NCBI RefSeq assembly: GCF_900104725.1
Contig: NZ_LT629758.1
Coordinates: 1,860,001-1,924,000, forward strand
Direction: 5' to 3'
DNA from: Actinoplanes derwentensis
GTDB taxonomy: Bacteria; Actinomycetota; Actinomycetes; Mycobacteriales; Micromonosporaceae
DNA: 64,000 nt
Positions 25,571 through 36,161 of the stretch are shown piece after piece. The notes under the pieces are model-generated. The model was given only the letters and a program-made list of their open reading frames with translations. It did not search any database and had not been told where the DNA came from. Within the stretch, counting starts at the first letter, position 1; every line of letters begins with the position of its first letter. The translations under genes were made by a program, and so were the position numbers.

Positions 25571-26731
25571 ATGTACCGACGTGGGATCGCGGTTGTCGCC
25601 GCCGCCTCGCTGGCCCTGGCCGCCTGCGGCAACGAGACGACCGCCCCGACGGCCGCGGCCGCCCCGGACGTCGAACGGCCGGTCGCGATCACGTACGACG
25701 GCGGCGTCCTCGTCCTCGACGGCGAGACCCTGACGGTGGCGCACAACCTGCCACTGGCCGGGTTCAACCGGGTCAACCCGGCCGGCGACGACAGTCACGT
25801 CTTCGTCTCCACCGAGTCCGGTTTCCAGGTGCTCGACGCGGCCGGCGGCGAGATGACCGACATCACCTGGCCCGGCGCCAAGCCCGGCCACGTGGTCCGG
25901 CACGGCGCCAAGACCATCCTGTTCACCGACGGCACCGGCGAGGTCGTCAGCTTCGACCCGAAGGACCTGGCCGGCGGTAAGCCGCAGGGGCGCCGGTACA
26001 AGACCGCCCAGGCGCACCACGGTGTCGCCGTGGAACTGGCCGACGGCACCATGATCGTCACGGTCGGCACCGAGGAGTCCCGCACCGGCGCGGTCGCCCT
26101 CGACGGCTCCGGCAAACAGATCGCCCGCAACGAGGACTGCCCCGGCGTGCACGGCGAGGCGGTGGCCAAGGGCGAGGTGGTCGCGCTCGGCTGCAACGAC
26201 GGGGTGCTGCTGTTCAAGAACGGCGCGTTCGTCAAGGTCGACAGCGGCCGTGAGTACAGCCGGATCGGCAACCAGGCCGGCAGCGACGTGTCCCCGATCC
26301 TGCTCGGCGACTTCAAGATCGACCCGGACGCGGAGATGGAGGCCCCGGAGAACTTCTCCCTCATCGACACCACCACTGACAAGATCACCGTGGTGCCGAT
26401 GCCGAAGGGTGTCAGCTACACGTTCCGCTCGCTCAACCGAGGCCCGAAGGGCGAGGCCCTGATTCTCGGTACGGACGGCAAACTGCACGTCATCGACCCG
26501 GTCACCGCGAAGATCACCAGTTCGTGGCCGGTCGTCAGCCCCTGGACCGAGCCGGTCGACTGGCAGCAGCCCCGCCCGGCCCTGTTCGTCCGCGGCGACG
26601 ACGCCTACATCACCGAACCGGCCACCAAGAAGGTGCACCAGCTCGACCTGACCAGCGGCAAGGTGGTCATCTCCACCACCCTGGACGCGATTCCCAACGA
26701 GATCAGCGGTGCCGTTGCGTCTGCTTCTTGA
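25571..26731 (+). CDS. aztD: AztD-like zinc metallochaperone (beta-propeller lipoprotein)
   Basis: 386 residues. The signal MYRRGIAVVAAASLALAACGN has lipobox LAAC. The repeats include GGVLVLDGETLTVAHNL, TEESRTGAVALDGSG, DCPGVHGEAV, GCNDGVLLF and TEPATKKVHQLDLTSG. The pairs QAHHGVAVE and DCPGVHGEA with nearby cysteines are good zinc ligands. It fits AztD, which stores zinc outside the membrane and loads AztC. GGGGAG eight bases before the ATG is the ribosome site, and a Zur box lies just upstream. The end overlaps a convergent GGDEF fragment. Confidence 0.78.
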   Translation: MYRRGIAVVAAASLALAACGNETTAPTAAAAPDVERPVAITYDGGVLVLDGETLTVAHNLPLAGFNRVNPAGDDSHVFVSTESGFQVLDAAGGEMTDITWPGAKPGHVVRHGAKTILFTDGTGEVVSFDPKDLAGGKPQGRRYKTAQAHHGVAVELADGTMIVTVGTEESRTGAVALDGSGKQIARNEDCPGVHGEAVAKGEVVALGCNDGVLLFKNGAFVKVDSGREYSRIGNQAGSDVSPILLGDFKIDPDAEMEAPENFSLIDTTTDKITVVPMPKGVSYTFRSLNRGPKGEALILGTDGKLHVIDPVTAKITSSWPVVSPWTEPVDWQQPRPALFVRGDDAYITEPATKKVHQLDLTSGKVVISTTLDAIPNEISGAVASAS

Positions 26732-26930
26732 CGTCGTACATCGCCACGTCGGCTCGGTGTACGAGGTCGTCGACGGATTCGTCGCCGGGTTCGGTGAGGG
26801 CCACGCCGATGCTGGCGGCGGGCTGAACCACCGTGCTGCCCAGGTCGATCGGGACGGCCATCGCCGATCGGATGCGCTGGACCACGGCCTGGGCAGCAAC
26901 CGGAGTCCCGCGGTGCCCCGCGACCGCCAC
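26703..26930 (-). pseudogene. GGDEF-domain C-terminal fragment
   Basis: The frame encodes RIRSAMAVPIDLGSTVV, then ASIGVALTEPGDESVDDLVH and RADVAMYDVKKQ. This is the last third of a diguanylate cyclase GGDEF domain. The GGDEF motif and everything before it are missing and no natural start is seen. It overlaps the 3' end of aztD on the other strand. Confidence 0.65.
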
Positions 26931-26972
26931 GCACCGATGCCGAACTGCTCGGCAGGGGCGGCGCGGAACTGA

Positions 26973-27001
26973 GGCCGTCCGATCGGGAGGACCGGACGGC
27001 C
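26973..27001. terminator. hairpin terminator
   Basis: GGCCGTCCG and CGGACGGCC form a perfect nine-base stem over an 11-base loop just before the stop codon of the 27008 gene. It can end transcripts from that gene pair. Confidence 0.5.
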
Positions 27002-27007
27002 GTCAGG

Positions 27008-27391
27008 TCACGGCCGGTACACGTCGCAGTTGCGGCCCTGCTCGGCGATTCGGGTGGTCGGGCCGGCGCACAGGCGCAACGGCGGCTCGGCTCCGCCCCA
27101 CAACAGCTGTGACGTGGCCCGGAAATTGGTCTTGCCGGGGCGGCACAGGCCGCTCAGCGTGCGCCATGCGATACCGTCGGCCGGCCCGTTGTAGGCGATC
27201 TGCACGACCGCGCACTGGCCCGGCCGGTTGACCGCCAGGGTGCCGCTGACCGCGATCGGCGGCACCGGACGCTCCGGGATGCTCATCATCCGGTCGTAGC
27301 TGCCATAGGCGGAGGCGCCTGCGGTGGACAGAGAGAACGCGTTCGCGGGGGCGGCGGCCAGCATCGCACCGGCCAGGACCAGGGCGATCAT
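27008..27391 (-). CDS. small secreted protein (127 aa)
   Basis: A signal peptide (MIALVLAGAMLAAAPANA) is followed by a mature domain of about 109 residues with four cysteines (PGQCAVVQIAY, LSGLCRPGK, LRLCAGPT, GRNCDVYRP), likely two disulfides. No family is recognised. The ATG overlaps the stop of the upstream gene by one base (TGATG), so both secreted proteins are translated together and may act as a pair. Confidence 0.65.
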   Translation of the reverse strand: MIALVLAGAMLAAAPANAFSLSTAGASAYGSYDRMMSIPERPVPPIAVSGTLAVNRPGQCAVVQIAYNGPADGIAWRTLSGLCRPGKTNFRATSQLLWGGAEPPLRLCAGPTTRIAEQGRNCDVYRP

Positions 27392-27795
27392 CAGCGCACC
27401 AGCAGCGTGTAGCTGGCCACGATGCCGGTCCGGCAGCGGTACGACACCCACACCCGGCGGGCCACCCCGTCGGCGCCGACCTTGTTGCATTCGCCCTGCG
27501 CGTCCTTGACCTGGTTGAACGCGGCCGTGTAGACAGTCGTCTCGGCGCGGCTCGGGGCGGTGGCCGGCCGGTAGGTGATGGTCAGGTCGTCGCCGGCGAA
27601 CCCGGACCGGACCGAGTACGACCGCCACACTCCGGCGTTCCTACCGGCCTGGCCGATGACCGCGGCCCGGCCGAACCCGTAGGTGCCCAACAGGGCGGTG
27701 ACGTTCTGTGACGGCGGGCTGGCCTGGGCGGGTGCCGGCGTGAGGGCCGTCATGAGGGCCGCGGTGATCACGGCGGCCGGCAACATCGTACGCAT
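27391..27795 (-). CDS. small secreted protein (134 aa)
   Basis: The ATG at 27795 is preferred to a TTG one codon upstream. A signal peptide (MRTMLPAAVITAALMTALTPAPAQA) precedes a mature domain with two cysteines (AQGECNKVG and VSYRCRTG). It is coupled to the next gene. Both proteins have the same size and a similar arrangement of beta-rich segments, which suggests a duplicated secreted family. The function is unknown. Confidence 0.65.
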   Translation of the reverse strand: MRTMLPAAVITAALMTALTPAPAQASPPSQNVTALLGTYGFGRAAVIGQAGRNAGVWRSYSVRSGFAGDDLTITYRPATAPSRAETTVYTAAFNQVKDAQGECNKVGADGVARRVWVSYRCRTGIVASYTLLVR

Positions 27796-28733
27796 CAATT
27801 GGTGTCCTTTCCTTTTGTCTCGGGACCTCCCGTGACATAAGGGACAACCGTTGTGAAGAAGATCGGTTTGTCACCCGATCCGGTTAGGCTGGCGATCATG
27901 GATGTCGTGGTGGTGGGCGCCGGGATCGCCGGACTTTCCTGCGCGCGGGCGCTGACCGAGGCCGGCGCCCGGGTCCGGGTCCTCGAACGCGGCCGGGTGG
28001 CCGGCGGCCGGCTGGCCAGCAAGCGCTACCACGGCCGCTATGCCGACATCGGCGCAGCGTATCTGGTCGCCGACGACCCCGGCTTCGCCGCGCAGGTCAC
28101 GTCCTGGGAGTCCCGGGGCCTGATCCGGCCGTGGACCGACACGCTGCGTGTCCACCCCGGCGGCGACACCAGCGGCCCGATGCGGTGGGCGGCGCCCGGC
28201 GGTCTGCGTTCCCTCGCCGAAGACCTCGCCACCGGATTGGACGTACGGCTGTCGAGCCCCGTCGACGCAATCCCGACCGGCGCCGACGCCGTGGTGCTCG
28301 CGATGCCCGGCCCACAGGCGCTCCGGCTGGCCCCGCCGCCGCGGATCGCCGCCGCCGCGCAAGCCCAGACCTGGCATCCGGTGATCGCCGCCGTCCTCAC
28401 CTACCCGGTCCGGGAGTGGCCGGACTTCCACGGCATGTTCGTCAACGACCACCCGGTCCTCGCCACGATCTGTGACGACGGCGATCGCCGTGGCGACGGT
28501 GCCCCGGTCCTGGTGGCGCATTCGACGGCCGGGCTGGCGTCACGCCATCTGGACGATCCGGTCTCCGCCGGTCCGGACCTGGCTCGCGCCGTAGCGGACG
28601 TGCTGGGCATCTCTCCCCAGCCTTCCGTGGAGATCCACCGGTGGACCTTTGCCCAGCCCGAACCCGGGACCGGGGACTACGCTGTGGACGGTGACGTCTG
28701 GCTCTGCGGCGACGCCTTCGGCCGTCCCCGCGT

Positions 28734-31033
<2,300 letters not shown>

Positions 31034-31062
31034 CATCGTCGCCTGAACCGGCCGGGCCTGTT

Positions 31063-31092
31063 CCGCTGCCACCCCGTTCCGGGTGGCAGCGG
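31063..31092. terminator. bidirectional hairpin terminator
   Basis: CCGCTGCCACCC and GGGTGGCAGCGG form a perfect 12-base stem with a 6-base loop, between the convergent ends of the enolase and Excalibur genes. Confidence 0.75.
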
Positions 31093-31098
31093 AGAGGG

Positions 31099-31371
31099 TC
31101 AGCGCTTCTCGCAGGCCACGCCGTCCTTGTCGCGGTCCATCTTCTTGTTCGCGTTGTACAGAGCCGTCGACACCTTGAAAGTGGTGACCGGCTTGGTCGA
31201 GCCGCGCACCTTGTCCTTCGCGCCCTTCTTGGCGACCCCGTGCTTGTACGTCTTGTTCAGCGCGGTGCAGTTCTTGAACGTCTTCGGCGCCGCGTCGGCC
31301 GGCGAGGCGATAGCGAGGCCACCGAGGAGAAGTGTGCCCGTGAGAAGGCCACGAACGATGCTGTTCAGCAT
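31099..31371 (-). CDS. secreted Excalibur-domain protein
   Basis: 90 residues from the ATG at 31371. A signal peptide (IVRGLLTGTLLLGGLAIASPADA) is followed by a domain with FKNCTALNKTYKHGV, ending in NKKMDRDKDGVACEKR. The DxDxDGxxCE ending and the first cysteine are the signature of the Excalibur extracellular calcium-binding domain. These small proteins are common in actinomycetes and their role is unknown. Confidence 0.85.
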   Translation of the reverse strand: MLNSIVRGLLTGTLLLGGLAIASPADAAPKTFKNCTALNKTYKHGVAKKGAKDKVRGSTKPVTTFKVSTALYNANKKMDRDKDGVACEKR

Positions 31372-31431
31372 GGGATTCCGTTTCGTCGAGATTACGACGC
31401 AGACGTTATCCAGCCGTTCCGGCACCCGGGA

Positions 31432-31590
31432 TCAGTGATCCGGCTGGAACGGCACTGCGATGGGGCCGGGATCCGCCACCGCCCGTACCAGTGATTCCAG
31501 CTGTGTCGTGAGAGCGGCACGGTCGAAGACTCGCCCGGCTCCGAAGACTGTCAGCTCGTAGTGCCCGAATTCGGTCTCGCTGTTGGCGGT
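31432..31590 (-). pseudogene. gene fragment of unknown family
   Basis: Fifty-two codons with coding-type composition end in a TGA: IQTANSETEFGHYELTVFG, FDRAALTTQLESLV, DPGPIAVPFQ. There is no start codon. Its first codons coincide with one arm of a 15-bp inverted repeat whose other arm belongs to the DUF998 relic on the opposite strand. The family is not recognised. Confidence 0.35.
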
Positions 31591-31625
31591 CTGGATTCCG
31601 CCTCGGCTGGATCCAGACCGCCAAC
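31582..31625. repeat. 15-bp inverted repeat at a junction of gene fragments
   Basis: GTTGGCGGTCTGGAT (31582-31596) and ATCCAGACCGCCAAC (31611-31625) are perfect inverted copies around 14 bases. Both arms read as codons for the same peptide IQTAN, one on each strand. Confidence 0.7.
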
Positions 31626-31917
31626 CTGATCATCACCGGGCTGATGACCGTCGCCACTGCCGTCGGACTGGGCCGGCACCCACGACCGGGCGCGGCCGGA
31701 CGTGGGTGCCGTTGCTGATCGGCGGGTACGGGCGTGGGCATGATCGGCGCCGGGATCTTCATCGCCGCGTGTCTGATCCTCGGATCACGGTTCGCCGACC
31801 CGGTCGTACCGCGATCGCCTGGTTCTCCCGGGCCGCCGGCATCGTCTTCCTGGCCGCTTCCAGCGCCTGTCGGGTGGCCGACCCGATCGGAAGGGCGATC
31901 GACGATCGGCTTGCTGT
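31599..31917 (+). pseudogene. DUF998 membrane protein remnant
   Basis: RLGWIQTANLIITGLMTVATA, then in another frame TWVPLLIGGYG, then MIGAGIFIAACLILGSRF resemble consecutive parts of DUF998 membrane proteins. At least two frameshifts separate them and the N-terminal third and later membrane segments are missing. The remaining bases up to the MerR promoter show AWFSRAAGIVFLAASSA in a further frame, perhaps the same gene. Confidence 0.5.
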
Positions 31918-31933
31918 GAGTTCTCGCTGTCGT

Positions 31934-31964
31934 TTGCGTTGGAGCGCGCTCGAAGCTCTAACGT
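31934..31964 (+). promoter_or_regulatory. MerR-type promoter with internal operator
   Basis: TTGCGT (31934-31939) and TAACGT (31959-31964) are 19 bases apart, the long spacing typical of MerR-activated promoters. The near-palindrome TTGGAGCGCGCTCGAA lies in the spacer. The predicted start of transcription is at the ATG (31972), giving a leaderless mRNA. Confidence 0.6.
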
Positions 31965-31971
31965 CGGCGCC

Positions 31972-32436
31972 ATGAACGTGAACGAGCAGTTGGCGGAGGC
32001 GTTGCGGCTCGCCGTCGACCCGCCGGGCGGAGTTTCCGTCGAGGCCCTGCAGGACCTGGTCCTCGACGATGAATCCCGGCAGTGGGACATCGCGACGGCG
32101 GCCCGTCACGTGGGCGTGAGCCCGCACACGCTGCGGTACTACGAGCGAGCCGGCCTGATCACGGTGCCACGCAATCCGGCCGGGCACCGGGTCTACGGTG
32201 CCCCAGCGGTCCGGCGCCTGGTGTTCTTGACACGGATGCGCACCTCCGGGATGCCGATCAGCGACCTGCGCCAGTACGTCGAGCTCGTCAACCGCGGTGA
32301 CGTCACCGTTCCCGACCGCCTCGACCTGCTCATGGAGCACCGCGACACGCTGCGGGCCCAGCTTGCCCAGATCCAGCTGGCCTTGGCCGCCACCGAATAC
32401 AAGATCGCGACGTACGGAGGATCCACCCAACCGTGA
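31972..32436 (+). CDS. MerR family transcriptional regulator
   Basis: 154 residues. After an N-terminal extension of about 33 residues the MerR HTH reads WDIATAARHVGVSPHTLRYYERAGL, with wing NPAGHRVYG and a helix RRLVFLTRMRTSGMPISDLRQYV, then a dimerisation coiled coil. No metal-binding cysteines are present, so it probably senses an organic ligand. The stop overlaps the GTG of the AhpD-like gene, so both are expressed together from the promoter just upstream. Confidence 0.9.
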   Translation: MNVNEQLAEALRLAVDPPGGVSVEALQDLVLDDESRQWDIATAARHVGVSPHTLRYYERAGLITVPRNPAGHRVYGAPAVRRLVFLTRMRTSGMPISDLRQYVELVNRGDVTVPDRLDLLMEHRDTLRAQLAQIQLALAATEYKIATYGGSTQP

Positions 32437-32870
32437 GCACCGCACAGCACGACGTCACCAGCGCCGGCAACCTCGAACGGCGCAACCGTGGTCTTGACGT
32501 CCTCGCCGAAATCGACGGCCACGCCGGAACCTCGGTGATCGACTCGCTCGCCGACGTCTCCCCCGCGCTGGGCCACCACGTTGCGGCGTTCGCGTTCGGC
32601 GACATCTACGACCGGCCCGGCCTTGATGCCCGGTCCCGCCAACTGGTCACCATCGGTATCCTGACCGCCCTCGGCGGCTGCGAACCCCAGCTCAAGGTCC
32701 ACGTAGGCGCCGCGCTCAACGTCGGCCTGACCCCGGACGAGATCGTCGAAGCGATGCTGCATGCGGCCGTCTATGCCGGTTTCCCGCGCGCTCTGAACGC
32801 CACTTTCGCCGCGAAAGAGGTCTTCGAAAGCCGCGGTGTACGCCCTTCTTCGACGGCTCCGCCGACCTGA
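32433..32870 (+). CDS. carboxymuconolactone decarboxylase/AhpD-like protein
   Basis: 145 residues. The core GDIYDRPGLDARSRQLVTIGILTALGGCEPQLKVHVGAALNVG is the CMD-family helical bundle seen in gamma-carboxymuconolactone decarboxylases. Only one cysteine is in the active region, so the CxxC pair of true AhpD peroxidases is absent. It is translated from a GTG overlapping the MerR stop. The pair resembles many actinomycete MerR-CMD operons for detoxification of quinone-like or lactone compounds; that function is inference. Confidence 0.85.
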   Translation: MSTAQHDVTSAGNLERRNRGLDVLAEIDGHAGTSVIDSLADVSPALGHHVAAFAFGDIYDRPGLDARSRQLVTIGILTALGGCEPQLKVHVGAALNVGLTPDEIVEAMLHAAVYAGFPRALNATFAAKEVFESRGVRPSSTAPPT

Positions 32871-33128
32871 TGACGCAGGAAAGGAGCGCTCAGATCGTGC
32901 AAGGGGTGCACGACCGCCGGCACCTCATCGGCCGCCGCGAGCGCATTCGGCGGCGGCTGACGAGGTGCCGACCAGCGGTCAACGCTCGGGGAGAACCTCA
33001 CGAAGGTGCACCGCCGCCGCCGCTTGCGGAGGGCCGCACCCCGCCGAACGGTCCGAGTTGCACATCTCGATGGTTTGGACTGAACGTCATGGATGGACTT
33101 CCGGAAGCAACCCTCCAATACTCTTAGG
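32871..33128. other. intergenic region without a convincing gene
   Basis: I see no frame with consistent coding composition here. It holds GC-rich inverted segments (for example GCCGCCGCGAGCGCATTCGGCGGC-like arms near 32930-32955) that could end the MerR-CMD transcript, and at its right end the promoter region of the next gene. Confidence 0.4.
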
Positions 33129-34433
33129 ATGGATGTGAATACGGGGGGTAACTTCACTGGGGGGCCGGCGGAAGCCGTCGTCGAACTGAGCGCGGCCGAG
33201 GCCCTCGCCGGTGTGACCAAGGCGGTTGCGGTGCCACCGGACGGCACGCCCGTCCTGCTCTACTTTCCGCCGGGCGCCCATGACGGTGCGGTGTTGAACG
33301 TCGGTCTGCCATGGACCGACCCGGCCACCGGTGCGGCGACCACGCGAAACGTGTCCGTGACCATCCGGGTGCTTCCCGCGGGGCCGTTCCCGCAGTTCGG
33401 ACCGCCGCCGCCGGCGCCCGCCCACCCCGGGTTCGCCGCGCCCGCCCAGCCGCGGTTCGGCACTCGGACCCGGGTGATCGCCGTCGTCGTGGGCGTCGTT
33501 CTCGTCGGCGGGATCTGTCTGGTGCCGACCCTGTTCCGGGGGAGCGACGCCGCGACCGGAAACCGGGTCAGCGGGGGCACCACCACGACCCAGCCGGTCC
33601 AGGAGGCCACCCCGACCCCCACCCCGCCGCCGCTCGACGCGAAAGCCTTCCAGCTCGCGCTCGACGAGGCCAACAGCCAGCTGACCGCCGGGCTCGCCAC
33701 CCTCCGCAAGGCCACCACGCCCCGCACGGTGGGAGCGGCCGCCGACGATCTCGCCGAGACGGCCCGCAGCCAGGCGTCCACGCTGTCCACGCTGACCGTT
33801 CCGGCCGAGGCCACCGCCGCGCACAGTGACCTCGTCTCGGCGCTCTTCTTCCTGGAGGAGGCGCTGACCGCGGTGTCCGGTTCGGCCGGTGACCGGAGTG
33901 TCTGCACCGGAGTCTCGGCCACCGCCGCGCTCAGCCGGGCCGGTGCCGCCGCCGACCTGCGGACCGCGGTCACCGCGCTCGGTGCCGCCGACCCGGCCGC
34001 GAAGTACCGGTTCGGCTCGTTCCTGCCCGCCGTGACCAAGGATCAGAAGCGCCGCAAGACCAACGGCAGTTACCTGACCCGGACCACCGGCGGCAGCGGT
34101 CAGCTCTCCACCGACAACGGCAACGCCGAAGACACCGTGATCAAGCTGGTCAAGTCGGGGTCCAAGAAGCCGGCCGTCGCCGTTTACGTGCGAGGTAAGA
34201 AGAAGGTCACGACCGGCCGGATCAAGGACGGCACCTACCAGATCTACCTGGCGTCCGGCACCGACTGGGACGGCAAGCGTTTCACCCGCAACTGTGGATT
34301 CAGCAAGTTCGACTCCAGCTTCAAGTTCACCACCACCTCGCGCCAGTACACGATCTGGAGGATCAGCCTGAAGGTGCGGGCCGGCGGCAACGCCACCTCC
34401 ACCGACGTCGACCCCGACGCGTTCCCGAACTGA
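33129..34433 (+). CDS. single-pass membrane protein with DnaJ C-terminal-like N-domain
   Basis: 434 residues from the ATG at 33129. Residues 15-85 read VELSAAEALAGVTKAVAV, then VLLYFPPGAHDGAVLNVG, the pattern of the DnaJ C-terminal substrate-binding domain (Leu-rich strand, PPGxxDG turn). A Pro-rich linker, one membrane helix (about 117-136) and a Thr/Pro-rich stalk follow, then an extracellular helical part with one cysteine and a C-terminal beta domain (from about 290) with TRNCGFSKF. No J-domain or zinc finger is present. Function unknown; the topology suggests an inside chaperone-like module joined to an outside sensor. Confidence 0.65.
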   Translation: MDVNTGGNFTGGPAEAVVELSAAEALAGVTKAVAVPPDGTPVLLYFPPGAHDGAVLNVGLPWTDPATGAATTRNVSVTIRVLPAGPFPQFGPPPPAPAHPGFAAPAQPRFGTRTRVIAVVVGVVLVGGICLVPTLFRGSDAATGNRVSGGTTTTQPVQEATPTPTPPPLDAKAFQLALDEANSQLTAGLATLRKATTPRTVGAAADDLAETARSQASTLSTLTVPAEATAAHSDLVSALFFLEEALTAVSGSAGDRSVCTGVSATAALSRAGAAADLRTAVTALGAADPAAKYRFGSFLPAVTKDQKRRKTNGSYLTRTTGGSGQLSTDNGNAEDTVIKLVKSGSKKPAVAVYVRGKKKVTTGRIKDGTYQIYLASGTDWDGKRFTRNCGFSKFDSSFKFTTTSRQYTIWRISLKVRAGGNATSTDVDPDAFPN

Positions 34434-34495
34434 CGGCGGGCCGGCCGCCTCCGGCGTCGCTGTAGGTCCTGATCAGAAGTGCTGGCTTCGCCAAG

Positions 34496-35038
34496 TCACT
34501 CGCTGAGGCCGCGGCGCCGGAGTTCGGACCGAATGCCCGCCGCCGACGACCTCAGCCCCGCAATCGGCATGGAGAAGCGCAGTAGGTCACCCTCGCGCTT
34601 ACGAAACGGCCGACGGCCGCCACGGTCAAGTCCCATCAACCGCGACTCATCAGCGGAGTCAACGAAAACGTCGAGCATCGCGACGGGCCACACCCACCGG
34701 ACGCGGGCACTCGTCACGGCCTGGTAGGGCACCACGACCACATCGCGCCGCTCAGCCGCCAGCTCGACCCAGCCGTCGCCAAACCTCAACCAAGCCGGGC
34801 GCGCGCGGGAGAACAACAGAGAAAATATGGCGATTGAAATCGCGCATATAGGTACAAGAGCGGCATCGCGTGCGGTGACGAGGTTGCCTGGCCCGCCGGC
34901 ACGATCCGAGGACAGCAGAGACGCGAGCCGCACGACGGCGGTCGCAACGAAGCTGATCGCGGCCGCCGCGACCACGTAACGCCACGACGACCACCCGAAC
35001 ACCACTTCACCCGACACCGGGGTGTTGCCGGAAACCAT
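34496..35038 (-). CDS. membrane protein with PH-like domain
   Basis: 180 residues from the ATG at 35038. Two membrane segments (about 18-40 and 63-83) are followed by a soluble domain with a strand pattern (WLRFGDGWVELAAERRDVVVVPYQAVTSARVRWVW) like the bacterial PH domains found behind double membrane helices. No closer family is recognised. It converges on the DnaJ-like membrane gene. A longer frame starts at 35107 but lacks a ribosome site. Confidence 0.55.
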   Translation of the reverse strand: MVSGNTPVSGEVVFGWSSWRYVVAAAAISFVATAVVRLASLLSSDRAGGPGNLVTARDAALVPICAISIAIFSLLFSRARPAWLRFGDGWVELAAERRDVVVVPYQAVTSARVRWVWPVAMLDVFVDSADESRLMGLDRGGRRPFRKREGDLLRFSMPIAGLRSSAAGIRSELRRRGLSE

Positions 35039-35047
35039 GAGCTGATC

Positions 35048-35173
35048 ATGGCAGCGGCTGCCGCGCCGACGCCAGACCGGCTGGTCGACCTGACCGCCAG
35101 GGTTCACGATCAGACGACCAAGGCCGCGTGCCCCAAGGTCATCAAGGTCATCAAGAAGGCGCCAGGCCTATGA
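35048..35173 (+). CDS. possible small gene or remnant (41 aa)
   Basis: ATG-started frame of 41 codons with mostly G/C third positions, encoding AAPTPDRLVDLTARVHDQTT and ending KVIKVIKKAPGL. It lies in the 306-base gap between the PH-like membrane gene and the TetR gene. No Shine-Dalgarno and no family are seen, so it may be a fragment. The rest of that gap shows nothing I can interpret. Confidence 0.25.
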   Translation: MAAAAAPTPDRLVDLTARVHDQTTKAACPKVIKVIKKAPGL

Positions 35174-35344
35174 GAAGAACCGGCCGTCATGCGCCGGAGC
35201 CGGCGACCAGCACGACCGCCCGGCCGGATGAGAGCGCCGGCTCAAGGCGGCCTGCCCGGCCGGCGTCGCGGCCCGGGCGGTGGGCTTCGCCGGTCAAGGC
35301 CGGCGGCCGATTCAAGATCGCTGGTCGTACGTCCGGAGAACCGG

Positions 35345-36073
35345 TCACGCCTCGACGGTGCCGGGCTCTGTCGGCTCGTGAAGTCGGGTCAACGACCGGG
35401 TCAGCCACTCGGCCATCAGTGCCCGCTCGGCACCGGTGAGCCCGGGCAGGCCGGGTAGCGCGGTGGCGAAGGTGACCACGACCGCCCCGACGTCGCTCGC
35501 CGGTGCCGCCGGTGTGCCGGTCAGGATGTTCGCGGCGACTGCGTCGAACATCTGGTCGGCCAGCCCGAGGTCGCGTTGCTCCGCCGGCAGGCCGAGCAGG
35601 GTGCGTACGGTGCCGGAGCCGGCCGCGTGGATCATCGCGACGGCCCGTGGCTCGTCGACCCGCAACAGTCCGGCCGTGGCCAGCCGGTGCACCTTCGCCC
35701 GCAGCACGTCGATGCCCGCGGCGGTGGCGGGGGAGCGCTCGGCTCGTGCGGGGCTGGTCATCAACTCGTACAACCAAGGGTTTGCCAGTCCGAAATCGAT
35801 CTGCGCCTGCCAGCCCGCGCGCAGGTCGGCCACCGGGTCGGAGCCGGGCCCGGCGGACGACTTGGCGGACACGTAGGTGGCCATCACGTGCTCGGCGACG
35901 GCGTCGATCAGGCCGTCCTTGTCGCTGAACAGGCGGTAGATGGTCGGCGCCTGCACTCGCGCGGCCTGCGCGACGGCACGGGTGGTCACGGCGCGGGCGC
36001 CCTGCTCCCGCAGGATCTCGGCGGCCGCGCTGACGATCCGTGACCGGGTGTCGGCCCCTTCGGCAAGCTCCAT
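35345..36073 (-). CDS. TetR family transcriptional repressor
   Basis: 242 residues. HTH: SRIVSAAAEILREQGARAVTTRAVAQAARVQAPTIYRLFSDKDGLIDAV. The C-terminal ligand domain is long and all-helical. Transcribed divergently from the NAD(P)-binding oxidoreductase gene across an 88-base gap that contains a perfect short inverted repeat, so it probably represses that gene and itself until it binds a ligand. Confidence 0.9.
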   Translation of the reverse strand: MELAEGADTRSRIVSAAAEILREQGARAVTTRAVAQAARVQAPTIYRLFSDKDGLIDAVAEHVMATYVSAKSSAGPGSDPVADLRAGWQAQIDFGLANPWLYELMTSPARAERSPATAAGIDVLRAKVHRLATAGLLRVDEPRAVAMIHAAGSGTVRTLLGLPAEQRDLGLADQMFDAVAANILTGTPAAPASDVGAVVVTFATALPGLPGLTGAERALMAEWLTRSLTRLHEPTEPGTVEA

Positions 36074-36088
36074 CTAGCGATGGTAACA

Positions 36089-36104
36089 GTCGCTTGTTAG
36101 CGAC
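36089..36104. promoter_or_regulatory. TetR operator candidate
   Basis: GTCGCTTGTTAGCGAC is an inverted repeat (arms GTCGCT and AGCGAC, 4-base centre) midway between the divergent TetR and NmrA-type genes. Confidence 0.6.
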
Positions 36105-36161
36105 GGAAAAATCAGTGCTAACGTCAAGGGCGTAACAACGGAAACATCCTGAGGAGTACGC

